From the NCBI RefSeq assembly GCF_008017535.1, contig NZ_VRUA01000002.1:1-64000 (forward strand): 64,000 bases of DNA, in the 5' to 3' direction. This DNA is from Ottowia flava. GTDB taxonomy: Bacteria > Pseudomonadota > Gammaproteobacteria > Burkholderiales > Burkholderiaceae_C. The notes beneath the pieces are model-generated. The model was not told the origin of the DNA, did no database searches, and was given only the letters and a program-made list of their open reading frames with translations. Shown here one piece after another: positions 25,660-36,086 of this stretch (within the stretch, counting starts at the first letter, position 1; the number at the start of each line of letters is the position of its first letter). The translations under genes and the position numbers were made by a program.

Positions 25660-26073
25660 ATGCGCCACCATCCTGATGCCCTTTCTCCCTTGGCCCTGCG
25701 CGCCCAGGCGCGCGGACTGTTCACCCTGCCCGCCGGCCAGGCCCAGCGCTGGCACGCTTGCCGAACCGGCGAATTGCGTGTGGTGCGCGGCCTGATGTGG
25801 GTCACATTCGATGGCCCGCACCCTGGCACCGAGGCCGGCCCGCAAGGCGACGTCTTCGTGCGGGCGGGTGAGCGTCTGGTGCTGCCCGCCGGGGCGCGGC
25901 CGGTGCTGGAATCCGTGGCCACGCCGCAGCAGGCCCTGGGCGACGCCGCGTTCAGCTGGCACGCCGGACAGCCGCTGCGCAGCGCCGCCGCCGACCTGGC
26001 GCGCGCGTTGGTCGACGCCGGGCATGCGTTCGTGCGTCTGCTGGGCGGCGGCCGCGGCCCGCGGGGCGCCTGA
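25660..26073 (+). CDS. DUF2917 domain protein
   Basis: A 137-residue protein with a small cupin-like DUF2917 core: RLWTCR-like LRVVRGLMWVTFDGPHPG, then DVFVRAGERLVLPAGARPVLESV. No signal peptide or membrane segment is seen. Function is unknown. ATG 25660 is preferred over the in-frame TTG 25639 because it follows GGGAGTCC at a usable distance. Its position divergent from a LysR regulator suggests that the regulator controls it. Confidence 0.78.
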   Translation: MRHHPDALSPLALRAQARGLFTLPAGQAQRWHACRTGELRVVRGLMWVTFDGPHPGTEAGPQGDVFVRAGERLVLPAGARPVLESVATPQQALGDAAFSWHAGQPLRSAAADLARALVDAGHAFVRLLGGGRGPRGA

Positions 26074-26389
26074 GCCCCGTCCGCGCGCGCCGCGGCATCG
26101 GTTGATCGGCACACGCGGCCGGTCAATCGCCACCCATGAGCTATTATTTAGATAGCTGCTTGCGCAGATGGTTGTAGCGCAAACGGCCGATTTCATCGCA
26201 AATTCCTGGCAGAGACGGCGCATCACGGAAGCCGCGCCGCGGCACCCCCGATACCCTGGCAAACCCTGCCCTGGCCGCCCGAATGGCCGGGCGATTTGGA
26301 GTAGGCTAGCGGCGAGGCCTGCAACACACCGCGCGCCCACCTGGGCCGGTCGCCGGCCCCGGCACCGAATCACCAGGAGGCATATCCCC
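26074..26389. other. Intergenic region upstream of maeB
   Basis: This 316-base gap between the DUF2917 gene and maeB contains dispersed-repeat copy 8 (26137-26200). The rest is GC-rich with no small gene seen; a strong AGGAGG (26375-26380) ends it. Confidence 0.5.
26137..26200 (+). repeat. Dispersed GCGCAG-core repeat, copy 8
   Basis: Forward, near consensus: TTTAGATAGCTGCTTGCGCA then GATGGTTGTAGCGC and GGCCGATTTC. It lies between two same-strand genes in the maeB upstream region. Confidence 0.88.
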
Positions 26390-28705
<2,316 letters not shown>

Positions 28706-28751
28706 ACGGCGCACGCTTCACGCCGCGTGGCGAACTGAGGCTGTGCCCATT

Positions 28752-28779
28752 GAAAAAAGCGGGCCTCGGCCCGCTTTTT
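28752..28779. terminator. Bidirectional intrinsic terminator after maeB
   Basis: Perfect stem AAAAAGCGGGC/GCCCGCTTTTT with a four-base loop, A-run on the left and T-run on the right, between the convergent maeB and yceI genes. Confidence 0.9.
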
Positions 28780-28786
28780 GCTACCC

Positions 28787-28841
28787 TATCCATAGCTGCT
28801 CGCGCAGGTGGCTGTAGGGCTGGAGGTCGATTTCTCTTGAA
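28787..28841 (+). repeat. Dispersed GCGCAG-core repeat, copy 9
   Basis: Forward: CATAGCTGCTCGCGCAGGTG then GCTGTAGGGCTGGAGGTCG and ATTTCTCTTGA. It begins eight bases after the maeB terminator, between convergent genes. Its tail matches copy 12 (ATTTCTCTTGAA). Confidence 0.88.
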
Positions 28842-28858
28842 TCAGTCCGCCCGCTGGT

Positions 28859-29440
28859 TTACTGCTTGAACGCTTCGATGGTGGCGCCGATGGTGACTTT
28901 CTTCGTGATGCCGAAGTCGGCGCCGAAGTTCATGCCCCACTGGCTGCGGTCGATCACGGCTTCGAAGTCGCCGCCGCAGGCCTCGGTCTTGGCCATTGGG
29001 TTGTCGTAGCAGGCGAACTGCTTGACCTTCAGGGTGACCGGGTGCGTCTGGCCCAGCAGCGTCAGTTGGCCCGGCACCTCCGTCAGCTTCCCGCCCTTGT
29101 AGACCAGGCGGTCGGACACGAAGCGCAGGGTTGGAAACTTCTCGGCGTTGAACAGGTCGGGGGCCTGCAGGTGCTTGTCGAATTCGGCCGAGCCGCTGGC
29201 GATGCTCTTGACGTCGACCGTCACGTCGATCTTGCCCTTGCGCGCCACCTTGTCGAACTCGATCGTGCCGTCGGCCTTGTCGAAGCGCGCGCGGTTGACC
29301 GAGGCGCCGAAATGGCTGATGGCGAAGGTGGCGTAGGTGTGGTCGTCGTCGATCTTGTAGGTGGCGGGCGCGGCCTGGACGGCCAGCGCCGTCAAGCCCA
29401 AGGTAGCGGCGATCAGCGAAGCGGCAAAACGAGAGGACAT
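28859..29440 (-). CDS. YceI-family periplasmic lipid-binding protein
   Basis: A 193-residue exported protein with a Sec signal (1-23, ending VQAA). The mature YceI domain is a lipocalin-like barrel: YKIDDDHTYATFAISHFG, FDKADGTIEFDKVARKGKIDVTVDV, and the closing GADFGITKKVTIGATIEAFK. Family members bind polyprenoids or other amphiphiles in the periplasm; the ligand here is unknown. The start is supported by AGGAGAAC just upstream. It is convergent with maeB and divergent from the acyl-CoA ligase/GNAT gene. Confidence 0.9.
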   Translation of the reverse strand: MSSRFAASLIAATLGLTALAVQAAPATYKIDDDHTYATFAISHFGASVNRARFDKADGTIEFDKVARKGKIDVTVDVKSIASGSAEFDKHLQAPDLFNAEKFPTLRFVSDRLVYKGGKLTEVPGQLTLLGQTHPVTLKVKQFACYDNPMAKTEACGGDFEAVIDRSQWGMNFGADFGITKKVTIGATIEAFKQ

Positions 29441-29626
29441 GCGTTGTTCTCCTGGCAGTGGGGTGAAAGGGGGCGGCGCCAGCGACCGGGCGCCGGGGCC
29501 GCAGCGCGGCGGTGCGACGGGTGGCTAGCGAAGCGGCTGAGGGGCCCGTCGGCGGGCCGCCCCATCGGACGGTCACCATCTTAGGGTCAAATGGACAGGT
29601 CATAACCCACCCGATTTCGCGGCTTT

Positions 29627-29643
29627 GTTCAAACCATTTGAAC
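29627..29643. promoter_or_regulatory. Palindromic operator candidate
   Basis: Perfect inverted repeat GTTCAAA-CCA-TTTGAAC in the divergent gap between yceI and the ligase/GNAT gene, about 85 bases before the latter. It is a likely binding site for a dimeric regulator that I cannot name. Confidence 0.5.
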
Positions 29644-29726
29644 TCAAAAGCCATGGTAAATCCTGTTTCATGCAACGCAGCGGGCCTGTCCCTGCGTCGC
29701 ACCTGCCGATCCGCCATTCACGCCCC

Positions 29727-32462
29727 ATGAGCATTCGCCACCTCGACTCCCTGTTCCAGCCGGCATCCGTGGCCGTCATCGGCGCCTCGGAACGCGCCTT
29801 TTCCGTGGGCGGCACGCTGTGGCGCAACATGCGCAGCAGCGGCTTCACCGGGCCGGTGTTCCCGGTCAACCCGAAATACCGCGAACTGGGCGGCCAGCGC
29901 TGCTACGCGCGCGTCGCCCAACTGCCGCAGGTGCCCGAACTGGCGGTGATCTGCACGCCGCCCGCCACGGTGGTGGACCTGGTGCAGCAGCTGGCGGCGC
30001 TGGGCACGCAGGCGGTGGTGATCATCACCGCGGGCCTGACGGCGGCGCAGAAGCAGGCCGTGCTGGACGCGGCGCGCCCGCGCCTGATGCGCATCCTGGG
30101 GCCCAACTGCGTCGGCCTGCTGGCGCCGCACGCGCACCTGAACGCGAGCTTTGCGCACATCCCGGCGCGGCCGGGGCAGCTGGCCTTCGTGTCGCAGTCG
30201 GGCGCGCTGGTCACGGCCATGCTCGACTGGGCAGAGGCGCGCCACGTGGGCTTTTCGTGCTTCGTGTCGCTGGGCGAGCACGCCGACGTCGATTTCGGCG
30301 ACATGCTCGACTACCTGGCCAACGACCCGCACACGCGCGCCATCCTGCTGTACATCGAGGCCATCGACGACGCGCGCAAGTTCATGTCTGCCGCGCGGGC
30401 CGCGGCCCGCAACAAGCCGGTGATCGTGGTCAAAGCCGGGCGCAGCGAACAAGGCAGCCGTGCCGCCGCCTCGCACACCGGCGCGCTGGCGGGCGCGGAC
30501 GAGGTGTACGACGCCGCCATCGCGCGCGCCGGCATGCTGCGCGTGGACAGCCTGGAGCAGCTGTTTCTGGCGGCCGAGGTGCTGACGCGCTTTCGCGCGC
30601 CGATCGGCGACCGCGTCACCATCCTCACCAACGGCGGCGGCGCGGGCGTGCTGGCGGCCGACGCCGCGGCGGCCATGGGCGTGCCGCTGGCCACGCTGGG
30701 CGACGCCACCCTGCGCGAACTCGACGCCGTGCTGCCCGCCAACTGGTCGCGCGGCAACCCGGTGGACATCATCGGCGACGCGCCAGCCCAGCGGTACGTG
30801 GACGCGCTTCAGGTGCTTGCGCGCCACCCCGAAGAGGCGGGCACGATCCTGTTCATCCACGCGCCCACGGCCATTGTGCCTTCGGTGGACATCGCCCGAG
30901 CGATGGTGCCGGCCATCCAGCCCGCCGGCCAGCGCCCGGTGCCGGTGATCGCCAGCTGGATCGGCGGGCCGGCGGTGGCCGAGGCGCGCGAAGTCTTCGT
31001 GCGCGCCGGCATCGCCTGCTACGACATGCCCGAGCAGGCCGTCGCCGCCATCGGCATGCTGCAGCGCTACGCCCACAACCAGGCCGAGCTGACCGAAGCG
31101 CCGCCCGCCGATGGCGCAGCCAGCGCGCCCGCGCCCGACGCCGAGCGCGTGCGCGCCATCGTCCGCCAGGTGCTGGACAGCGGCCGCGACATGCTGACCG
31201 AGCCCGAGGCCAAGGCCGTGTGCGAGGCGTACGGCGTTCCGGTGGTCGCCACGCGCACCGTCCCGGCCGACCCGGCAGCGGCCGCGGCCGAAGCGGCGCG
31301 CCTGGGCTTTCCGGTGGTGCTCAAGATCCTGTCGGAAGACATCAGCCACAAGTCGGACGTGGGTGGCGTCGCGCTCAACCTGCAGGACGCGCCCGACGTG
31401 CACGCGGCGGCCGAGCGCATGCTGGAGCGCGTGCGCAAGGTGCACCCCGACGCGCGGCTCGATGGCTTCACCGTGCAGCAGATGGTGCGCCTGCCGCAGG
31501 CGCAGGAATTGATCATCGGCGCCAGCATCGACCGCGTGTTCGGCCCGGTGATCCTGTTCGGCCAGGGCGGCACCGCCGTCGAAGTGATGAAGGACAGCGC
31601 CATGGCGCTGCCGCCACTCAACGCTCCGCTGGCGCGCGCGCTGATCGGCCGCACACGCGTGGCGCGCCTGCTGGAGGGTTACCGCGATGTGCCGCCCGCC
31701 AACCTGGGCGCGGTGGTGCAAACGCTGGAAGCCGTGTCGCGCCTGTTGGCCGACATCCCTGAAGTGGCCGAGCTGGACATCAACCCGCTCTTGGTCAACC
31801 ACGAACGCGCCGTGGCGCTGGATGCGCGCGTGCGCGTCTCGGCCGACCGCCCGGCGGGCGCGGCGCACTTCGCGATCCAGCCTTACCCGTCGGAGCTGGT
31901 GGAAACGGTGGACTGGTGGGGCCAGCGCGTCACCCTGCGGCCGATCCGACCGGAGGACGAGGCCGCGCACCGCGACTTCATGGACGGCCTGGCGCCAGAA
32001 GACCTGCGCATGCGCTTCTTTCACAGCCGCCGCCGGCTGGAGCGCGGCGAGTTGGCGCGCCTGGTGCAGGTGGACTACACCCGCGAAATGGCCTTCGTCG
32101 CCACCGCACCCGCGCCGGACGGGCGCGAGCAGACGCTGGGCGTGGCGCGCGCCATCACCGACCCCGACAACCAGGTGGCCGAATTCGGCATCATCGTGCG
32201 CCCCGGCCTGAAAGGCAAAGGCCTGGGTCAGTTGCTGATGGCTCGCCTGATCACCACCTTGCGCGCCGCCGGCACGCAGCGCCTGGCCGCCACCGTGCTC
32301 GCAGAAAACGAGCGCATGCGCACGCTGGGCCGCGCGCTCGGCTTCACCGAAACCTCGGACCCGGCCGACCCTGCCGTTGTGCACCTGAGCCTGGCGCTGC
32401 AGCCCGCCAAAACACCCGCAGGCCGTGGGGGTGCTCGCCGCAAGCCGCGGGACGCGGTCTGA
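29727..32462 (+). CDS. Acyl-CoA ligase (ADP-forming type) fused to GNAT acetyltransferase
   Basis: A 911-residue protein with four parts: CoA-binding domain (about 10-135), succinyl-CoA-ligase-like domain (about 150-440), ATP-grasp domain (about 490-700; VVLKILSEDISHKSDVGGV) and a C-terminal GNAT domain (about 735-890; VAEFGIIVRPGLKGKGLGQLLM). This is the layout of Pat/YfiQ protein lysine acetyltransferases, which silence acetyl-CoA synthetase. Unlike what is reported for Salmonella Pat, the ligase catalytic histidine appears to be kept (ASHTGALAGADEVYDAA), so ligase activity may survive. Start 29727 is set by similarity from MSIRHLDSLF. A palindromic operator candidate lies upstream. Confidence 0.85.
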   Translation: MSIRHLDSLFQPASVAVIGASERAFSVGGTLWRNMRSSGFTGPVFPVNPKYRELGGQRCYARVAQLPQVPELAVICTPPATVVDLVQQLAALGTQAVVIITAGLTAAQKQAVLDAARPRLMRILGPNCVGLLAPHAHLNASFAHIPARPGQLAFVSQSGALVTAMLDWAEARHVGFSCFVSLGEHADVDFGDMLDYLANDPHTRAILLYIEAIDDARKFMSAARAAARNKPVIVVKAGRSEQGSRAAASHTGALAGADEVYDAAIARAGMLRVDSLEQLFLAAEVLTRFRAPIGDRVTILTNGGGAGVLAADAAAAMGVPLATLGDATLRELDAVLPANWSRGNPVDIIGDAPAQRYVDALQVLARHPEEAGTILFIHAPTAIVPSVDIARAMVPAIQPAGQRPVPVIASWIGGPAVAEAREVFVRAGIACYDMPEQAVAAIGMLQRYAHNQAELTEAPPADGAASAPAPDAERVRAIVRQVLDSGRDMLTEPEAKAVCEAYGVPVVATRTVPADPAAAAAEAARLGFPVVLKILSEDISHKSDVGGVALNLQDAPDVHAAAERMLERVRKVHPDARLDGFTVQQMVRLPQAQELIIGASIDRVFGPVILFGQGGTAVEVMKDSAMALPPLNAPLARALIGRTRVARLLEGYRDVPPANLGAVVQTLEAVSRLLADIPEVAELDINPLLVNHERAVALDARVRVSADRPAGAAHFAIQPYPSELVETVDWWGQRVTLRPIRPEDEAAHRDFMDGLAPEDLRMRFFHSRRRLERGELARLVQVDYTREMAFVATAPAPDGREQTLGVARAITDPDNQVAEFGIIVRPGLKGKGLGQLLMARLITTLRAAGTQRLAATVLAENERMRTLGRALGFTETSDPADPAVVHLSLALQPAKTPAGRGGARRKPRDAV

Positions 32463-32500
32463 CCTGGCTCAAGATGGGGGTGGCGAGGGGGCGTTTACAT

Positions 32501-32558
32501 CAATACTGATAGCTGCCTGCGCAGGTGGTTGTAGGGCCAGCGCCCTGTTTCATAGGAT
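32501..32558 (+). repeat. Dispersed GCGCAG-core repeat, copy 10
   Basis: Forward, near consensus: TACTGATAGCTGCCTGCGCA then GGTGGTTGTAGGGCCAGCGC. It holds the ten-base palindrome CCTGCGCAGG. It is intergenic between the ligase/GNAT gene and the rpoH control region. Confidence 0.9.
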
Positions 32559-32638
32559 TTACATCACCATGGCGCCTTGTCCGACGCGCAGGACGCCAGC
32601 GTCGGTACTAGAGTGAGCATCCTGGCGGAACTTTCCTT

Positions 32639-32668
32639 TTAGCACTCGCTCCAAGAGAGTGCTAAAAT
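32639..32668 (+). promoter_or_regulatory. CIRCE element overlapping the rpoH promoter
   Basis: TTAGCACTC (32639-32647), nine bases, GAGTGCTAA (32657-32665): an exact match to the CIRCE operator bound by the repressor HrcA. A sigma70-like -10 TAAAAT (32663-32668) overlaps its right arm and TTAGCA in the left arm can serve as a poor -35. HrcA would therefore block transcription of rpoH directly. Confidence 0.92.
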
Positions 32669-32697
32669 ACTTGAGCAATATGAAAGGACATTCCAAG

Positions 32698-33633
32698 ATG
32701 ACCCATACGGATTCCGCTTCCAACGCGGTGGCGCTGGCCAATCCCTGGGCCGTCGTTCCGCCGCTGGGCAATCTGGACGCCTACATCACGGCCGTCAACC
32801 GCCTGCCCATGCTCACCCAGGAGGAAGAGCAGCGTTTTGCGCGCGAGCTGCGCGACGACGACAACCTGGAGGCCGCCGGCAAGCTGGTGCTGTCGCACCT
32901 GCGCCTGGTGGTTTCCACTTCGCGCCAGTACCTCGGCTACGGGCTGCCGCACGCCGATCTGATCCAGGAAGGCAACGTCGGCCTGATGAAGGCCGTCAAG
33001 CGCTTCAACCCCGACCAGGGCGTGCGCCTGGTCAGCTACGCGCTGCACTGGATCAAGGCCGAAATTCACGAGTACATCCTGAAGAACTGGCGCCTGGTCA
33101 AGGTGGCGACCACCAAGGCGCAGCGCAAGCTGTTCTTCAATCTGCGGTCCATGAAGCAGGGTTTCAAGACCGAGGACGCCGAGGCCGACATCACCCACCG
33201 CGACGCGCTGACCGATGCGCAGATCGACGTGGTGGCGCGCGAGCTGAACGTCAAGCCGATCGAGGTACGCGAGATGGAAACGCGCCTGTCGGGCGGCGAC
33301 ATCCTGCTGGACCCCAGCCCGTCGGACGATGGCGAACAGGCGTTCGGCCCGATCGCCTACCTGTCCGACGCCAACCACGAGCCGACGGCCATGCTCGAGT
33401 CGGCCCAGCGCGACGTGCTGGCCACCGAAGGCATCGCCACAGCCCTGAAAGGCCTGGATGAGCGCAGCCGCCGCATCGTGACCGAGCGCTGGCTGAACGT
33501 GAACGACGACGGCTCTGGCGGCATGACGCTGCATGAGCTGGCGGCCGAGTACGGCGTCAGCGCCGAGCGCATCCGCCAGATCGAAGTGGCCGCCATGAAG
33601 AAGATGAAGGCCGCGTTGGCCGAATACGCGTGA
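32698..33633 (+). CDS. rpoH: Heat-shock sigma factor RpoH (sigma32)
   Basis: A 311-residue sigma factor directing RNA polymerase to heat-shock promoters. It has region 2 (LSHLRLVVSTSRQYLGYGLPHADLIQEGNVGLMKAV split across 2.1-2.2), the RpoH box QRKLFFNLRSMKQG that separates sigma32 from sigma70, region 3, and region 4 helix-turn-helix LHELAAEYGVSAERIRQIEVAAMKKM. ATG 32698 gives the conserved start (an upstream in-frame ATG lies before the usual N-terminus). The CIRCE element 30-60 bases upstream places it under HrcA. A terminator follows 36 bases after the stop. Confidence 0.96.
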   Translation: MTHTDSASNAVALANPWAVVPPLGNLDAYITAVNRLPMLTQEEEQRFARELRDDDNLEAAGKLVLSHLRLVVSTSRQYLGYGLPHADLIQEGNVGLMKAVKRFNPDQGVRLVSYALHWIKAEIHEYILKNWRLVKVATTKAQRKLFFNLRSMKQGFKTEDAEADITHRDALTDAQIDVVARELNVKPIEVREMETRLSGGDILLDPSPSDDGEQAFGPIAYLSDANHEPTAMLESAQRDVLATEGIATALKGLDERSRRIVTERWLNVNDDGSGGMTLHELAAEYGVSAERIRQIEVAAMKKMKAALAEYA

Positions 33634-33669
33634 CCGTGTGCCGCGCAAGTTCGGCGCCCTACCATCCCC

Positions 33670-33692
33670 AACCCGCTCCGGCGGGTTTTTTT
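33670..33692. terminator. Intrinsic terminator after rpoH
   Basis: Stem AACCCGC/GCGGGTT with loop TCCG and a run of seven T, just before the convergent AraC gene, whose stop codon begins at its right end. Confidence 0.88.
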
Positions 33693-34635
33693 ATGTCATG
33701 CCGGCTGTGGCGCCCACGCTTTGGTCAACCCCGGAGCGCCTAGTGCGCGCCGCCCCGGTACGGTACTGGCCGGGCGTGAGGCCCCGCGCTGCACGAAAGC
33801 GCCGCACCAGATGACTGGCACTGGCGTGTCCGCTGGCCGCGGCCACGGCTTCCAGGCCCATTTCGCCTGAGCACCGCAGCAAGTCGGCCGCGCGGTCAAT
33901 GCGCCGGGCCGCCAGCCACGCGTGCGGGGCGCATCCGAAGGACGCGCTAAACGCGTGGGCGAAGTGGTGCTCTGACAGTGCGCAGAAGGCCGCCATCTCG
34001 CCCACGGTGATCTGGTCGGCTAGGTGTGCCTGCAGCCAGTCGGCCAGCCGGCGACGCAGCGCCGGCGCCAACCCGCCACGCAGGCGCTGCCCCGCCGTGC
34101 GCTGGCCATGGGCGATCAACAAGTGCGCCAGCACAGCATGGCCCAGCTCGCCTGCTTGCAGGCGAGCCTCGGGCGTGGACCAGTCCAACCCGGCCAGCCG
34201 CGCCATCAGGCCGGTGAGCACGGCGTCATCGGTGAAATTCAGCTCCGGCAGGCGCACCTCGCGCGGCTCGCGGTCGAGCAGTCGCAGCGCCAGGGGGCCG
34301 AGCTGCTCCGGCGCGAAGTACAAGTGCACAAAGTGCTGCAGCTCGCCCACCACCCAGTTGACGGGCTGGCCGGCCGGCATCAGGCAGAACTTCCCTGGGG
34401 CGCCGCGCTGCTGCGGCGCATCTTCGCGAAAGGTGCTGCGCCCCCCGTCAAGGTAGAGCGACATCGTGTGGTGCGTGGGCAAATAGCGCACCGCGTCGTA
34501 TTGGTTGGACCACAGCGCGACCGACAGCCCGTCGCCCAGCGCAGCACGCCGGTGCAGGCGCGCCCGCGAAAGCCGCAGCGCGTCGTCCACCCGGCTGGGG
34601 CTGACAGGGGTGTGGACTTGGTCGGCATCGGGCAT
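33691..34635 (-). CDS. AraC-family transcriptional regulator
   Basis: A 314-residue regulator. The N-terminal effector domain (about 30-190; CLMPAGQPVNWVVG and HFVHLYFAPEQLG) is followed by the C-terminal double helix-turn-helix: ITVGEMAAFCALSEHHFAHAFSASFG and AVAAASGHASASHLVRRFRAARG. ATG 34635 is chosen; the open frame continues upstream without family similarity. It is divergent from the EamA transporter gene, 105 bases away, so that transporter is a probable target. Confidence 0.85.
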   Translation of the reverse strand: MPDADQVHTPVSPSRVDDALRLSRARLHRRAALGDGLSVALWSNQYDAVRYLPTHHTMSLYLDGGRSTFREDAPQQRGAPGKFCLMPAGQPVNWVVGELQHFVHLYFAPEQLGPLALRLLDREPREVRLPELNFTDDAVLTGLMARLAGLDWSTPEARLQAGELGHAVLAHLLIAHGQRTAGQRLRGGLAPALRRRLADWLQAHLADQITVGEMAAFCALSEHHFAHAFSASFGCAPHAWLAARRIDRAADLLRCSGEMGLEAVAAASGHASASHLVRRFRAARGLTPGQYRTGAARTRRSGVDQSVGATAGMT

Positions 34636-34740
34636 GCTGCACTGTAACAACGCGGCGGTGCCGCCAGCGCTGGGCGGCGCACACAAACCGCAGAAACGTG
34701 CAATGCAGTGCAGCGCCGCGGGCCGACACTGGTCGGCGCC

Positions 34741-35643
34741 ATGAATACCTTTCTTTACGTCATCACAGTGCTCGTCTGGGGCAGCACCTGGATCGCGCTG
34801 AAGCTGCAATTGGGTAGCGTGCCCATTGTCTGGTCGATCGTCTGGCGTTTTGCGCTGGCGGCGGCGGTGCTGCTTGCGCTGCTGGTCGCGCGGCGCCAGC
34901 TGCGGCCGCCTGTGCGGGCCGCGTGGTCGCTGGTGGCAGCCCAGGGGGTGTGCTTGTTCTGCGTGAACTTCATCTGCTTCATGAACGCCAGCCGCTTCAT
35001 TCCGTCCGGGCTGGTGGCGGTGGTGTTTTCCACTGCGACGCTGTGGAATGCGCTGGGTGCGCGGTGGGTGTTTGGTCGCCCGTTGACTGCGCCCGTGCTG
35101 GGCGGCGGGGCCTTGGGACTGGCGGGCCTCATAGCGATGTTCTGGCCTGAGATTGCGGCGCACGGCGCTGGCGCGCAAACGCTGGCGGGCCTTGGCTGGG
35201 CTTTAGGCGGCACGCTGTGCTTTTCATGCGGCAACCTGCTGTCGGCGCGCCTGCAGGCGCTGGGCGAAACGCCGCTGTTGACTAATGCGTGGGGCATGGC
35301 GTGGGGCGCGTTAGTGCTGGCGGTGGGCAGCCTGGCGGCGGGCGTGGCCCCGTCGTTCGACGCCTCGCCCACCTATGTCCGCGCGTGGCTGTATCTGGCG
35401 GTCGCCGGCTCGGTGGTGGGTTTCACCGCGTACCTCATCCTGGTCGGGCGGCTGGGGCCAGAACGTGCGGCCTATTGCACGGTGCTGTTTCCGCTGGTTG
35501 CGCTGACCATCTCGTCGGTCGTTGAAGGCTACCGCTTCACCACACCGGCGCTGGCCGGGTTGGCGCTGGTGATGGCGGGCAACGTCATCATCTTCCGCAA
35601 ACCTCGGCGCATTCCGGTCGGCGCCCAACCATCGACCAAATAA
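34741..35643 (+). CDS. EamA/DMT-family transporter
   Basis: A 300-residue inner-membrane protein with ten hydrophobic helices forming two EamA halves. The first half starts TVLVWGSTWIALKLQ, and the FICFMNASRFIPSGLVAVVFSTATLWNALGARWVFGRPLT region is the usual helix 3-4 segment. The second half ends with GLALVMAGNVIIF. Members export amino acids, metabolites or drugs; the substrate is unknown. Start 34741 is the ATG next to the first helix. It is divergent from an AraC regulator. Confidence 0.87.
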   Translation: MNTFLYVITVLVWGSTWIALKLQLGSVPIVWSIVWRFALAAAVLLALLVARRQLRPPVRAAWSLVAAQGVCLFCVNFICFMNASRFIPSGLVAVVFSTATLWNALGARWVFGRPLTAPVLGGGALGLAGLIAMFWPEIAAHGAGAQTLAGLGWALGGTLCFSCGNLLSARLQALGETPLLTNAWGMAWGALVLAVGSLAAGVAPSFDASPTYVRAWLYLAVAGSVVGFTAYLILVGRLGPERAAYCTVLFPLVALTISSVVEGYRFTTPALAGLALVMAGNVIIFRKPRRIPVGAQPSTK

Positions 35644-35695
35644 GGCTCTGGCGTTGGCAGGACTTGCGGCGGCAGCTATCCAAATTGGAGCATTC
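35644..35695 (-). repeat. Dispersed GCGCAG-core repeat, copy 11 (degenerate)
   Basis: Reverse, divergent: GGCTCTGGCGTTGGCAGG then ACTTGCGGCGGCAGCTATCC. The end GGCAGCTATC and the flank AAATTGGAGCA agree with other copies, while the middle resembles a different subtype of the element. Confidence 0.55.
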
Positions 35696-36086
35696 AGCCG
35701 ATGCATGATGACGGGAGGCCAACCCATGCCGCGTGCCAGATGCCGATCCGCGCAATGCGCGCCGAAGCGGGCGGGAGAGGATCGTCGCGTTGCCCGGGTG
35801 ACCGCCGCGGTATCAGCGCGCCGGGGCTGAAAGACCGACAACCCGGCATGCAACCGCAAGGTGATGCCTTGGCGTTCTGCTCCCCAGCCGAGACGCACCA
35901 TCTACTGCGCCGGTACCGCGGTGCCGCCACTGCCGAACGCCGCGGTACAGGCTCAAGGCGAGGAAGGGAGTACAGTTGCCGACCACTGCGGACCGCGCTG
36001 CCGCCAGCGCCAGCCCGGCCTCCTGCGAAGCTGGCGACGCGCGCCGCGGCCCGTTCTCATCGTCTTCATCCACGCCCCACAGTCCC
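35644..36086. other. Intergenic region upstream of the Bug gene
   Basis: A 443-base gap. Repeat copy 11 lies at 35644-35695. The other 390 bases contain only short open frames without family features and with no ribosome-binding site; I see no gene or clear promoter. Confidence 0.5.
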
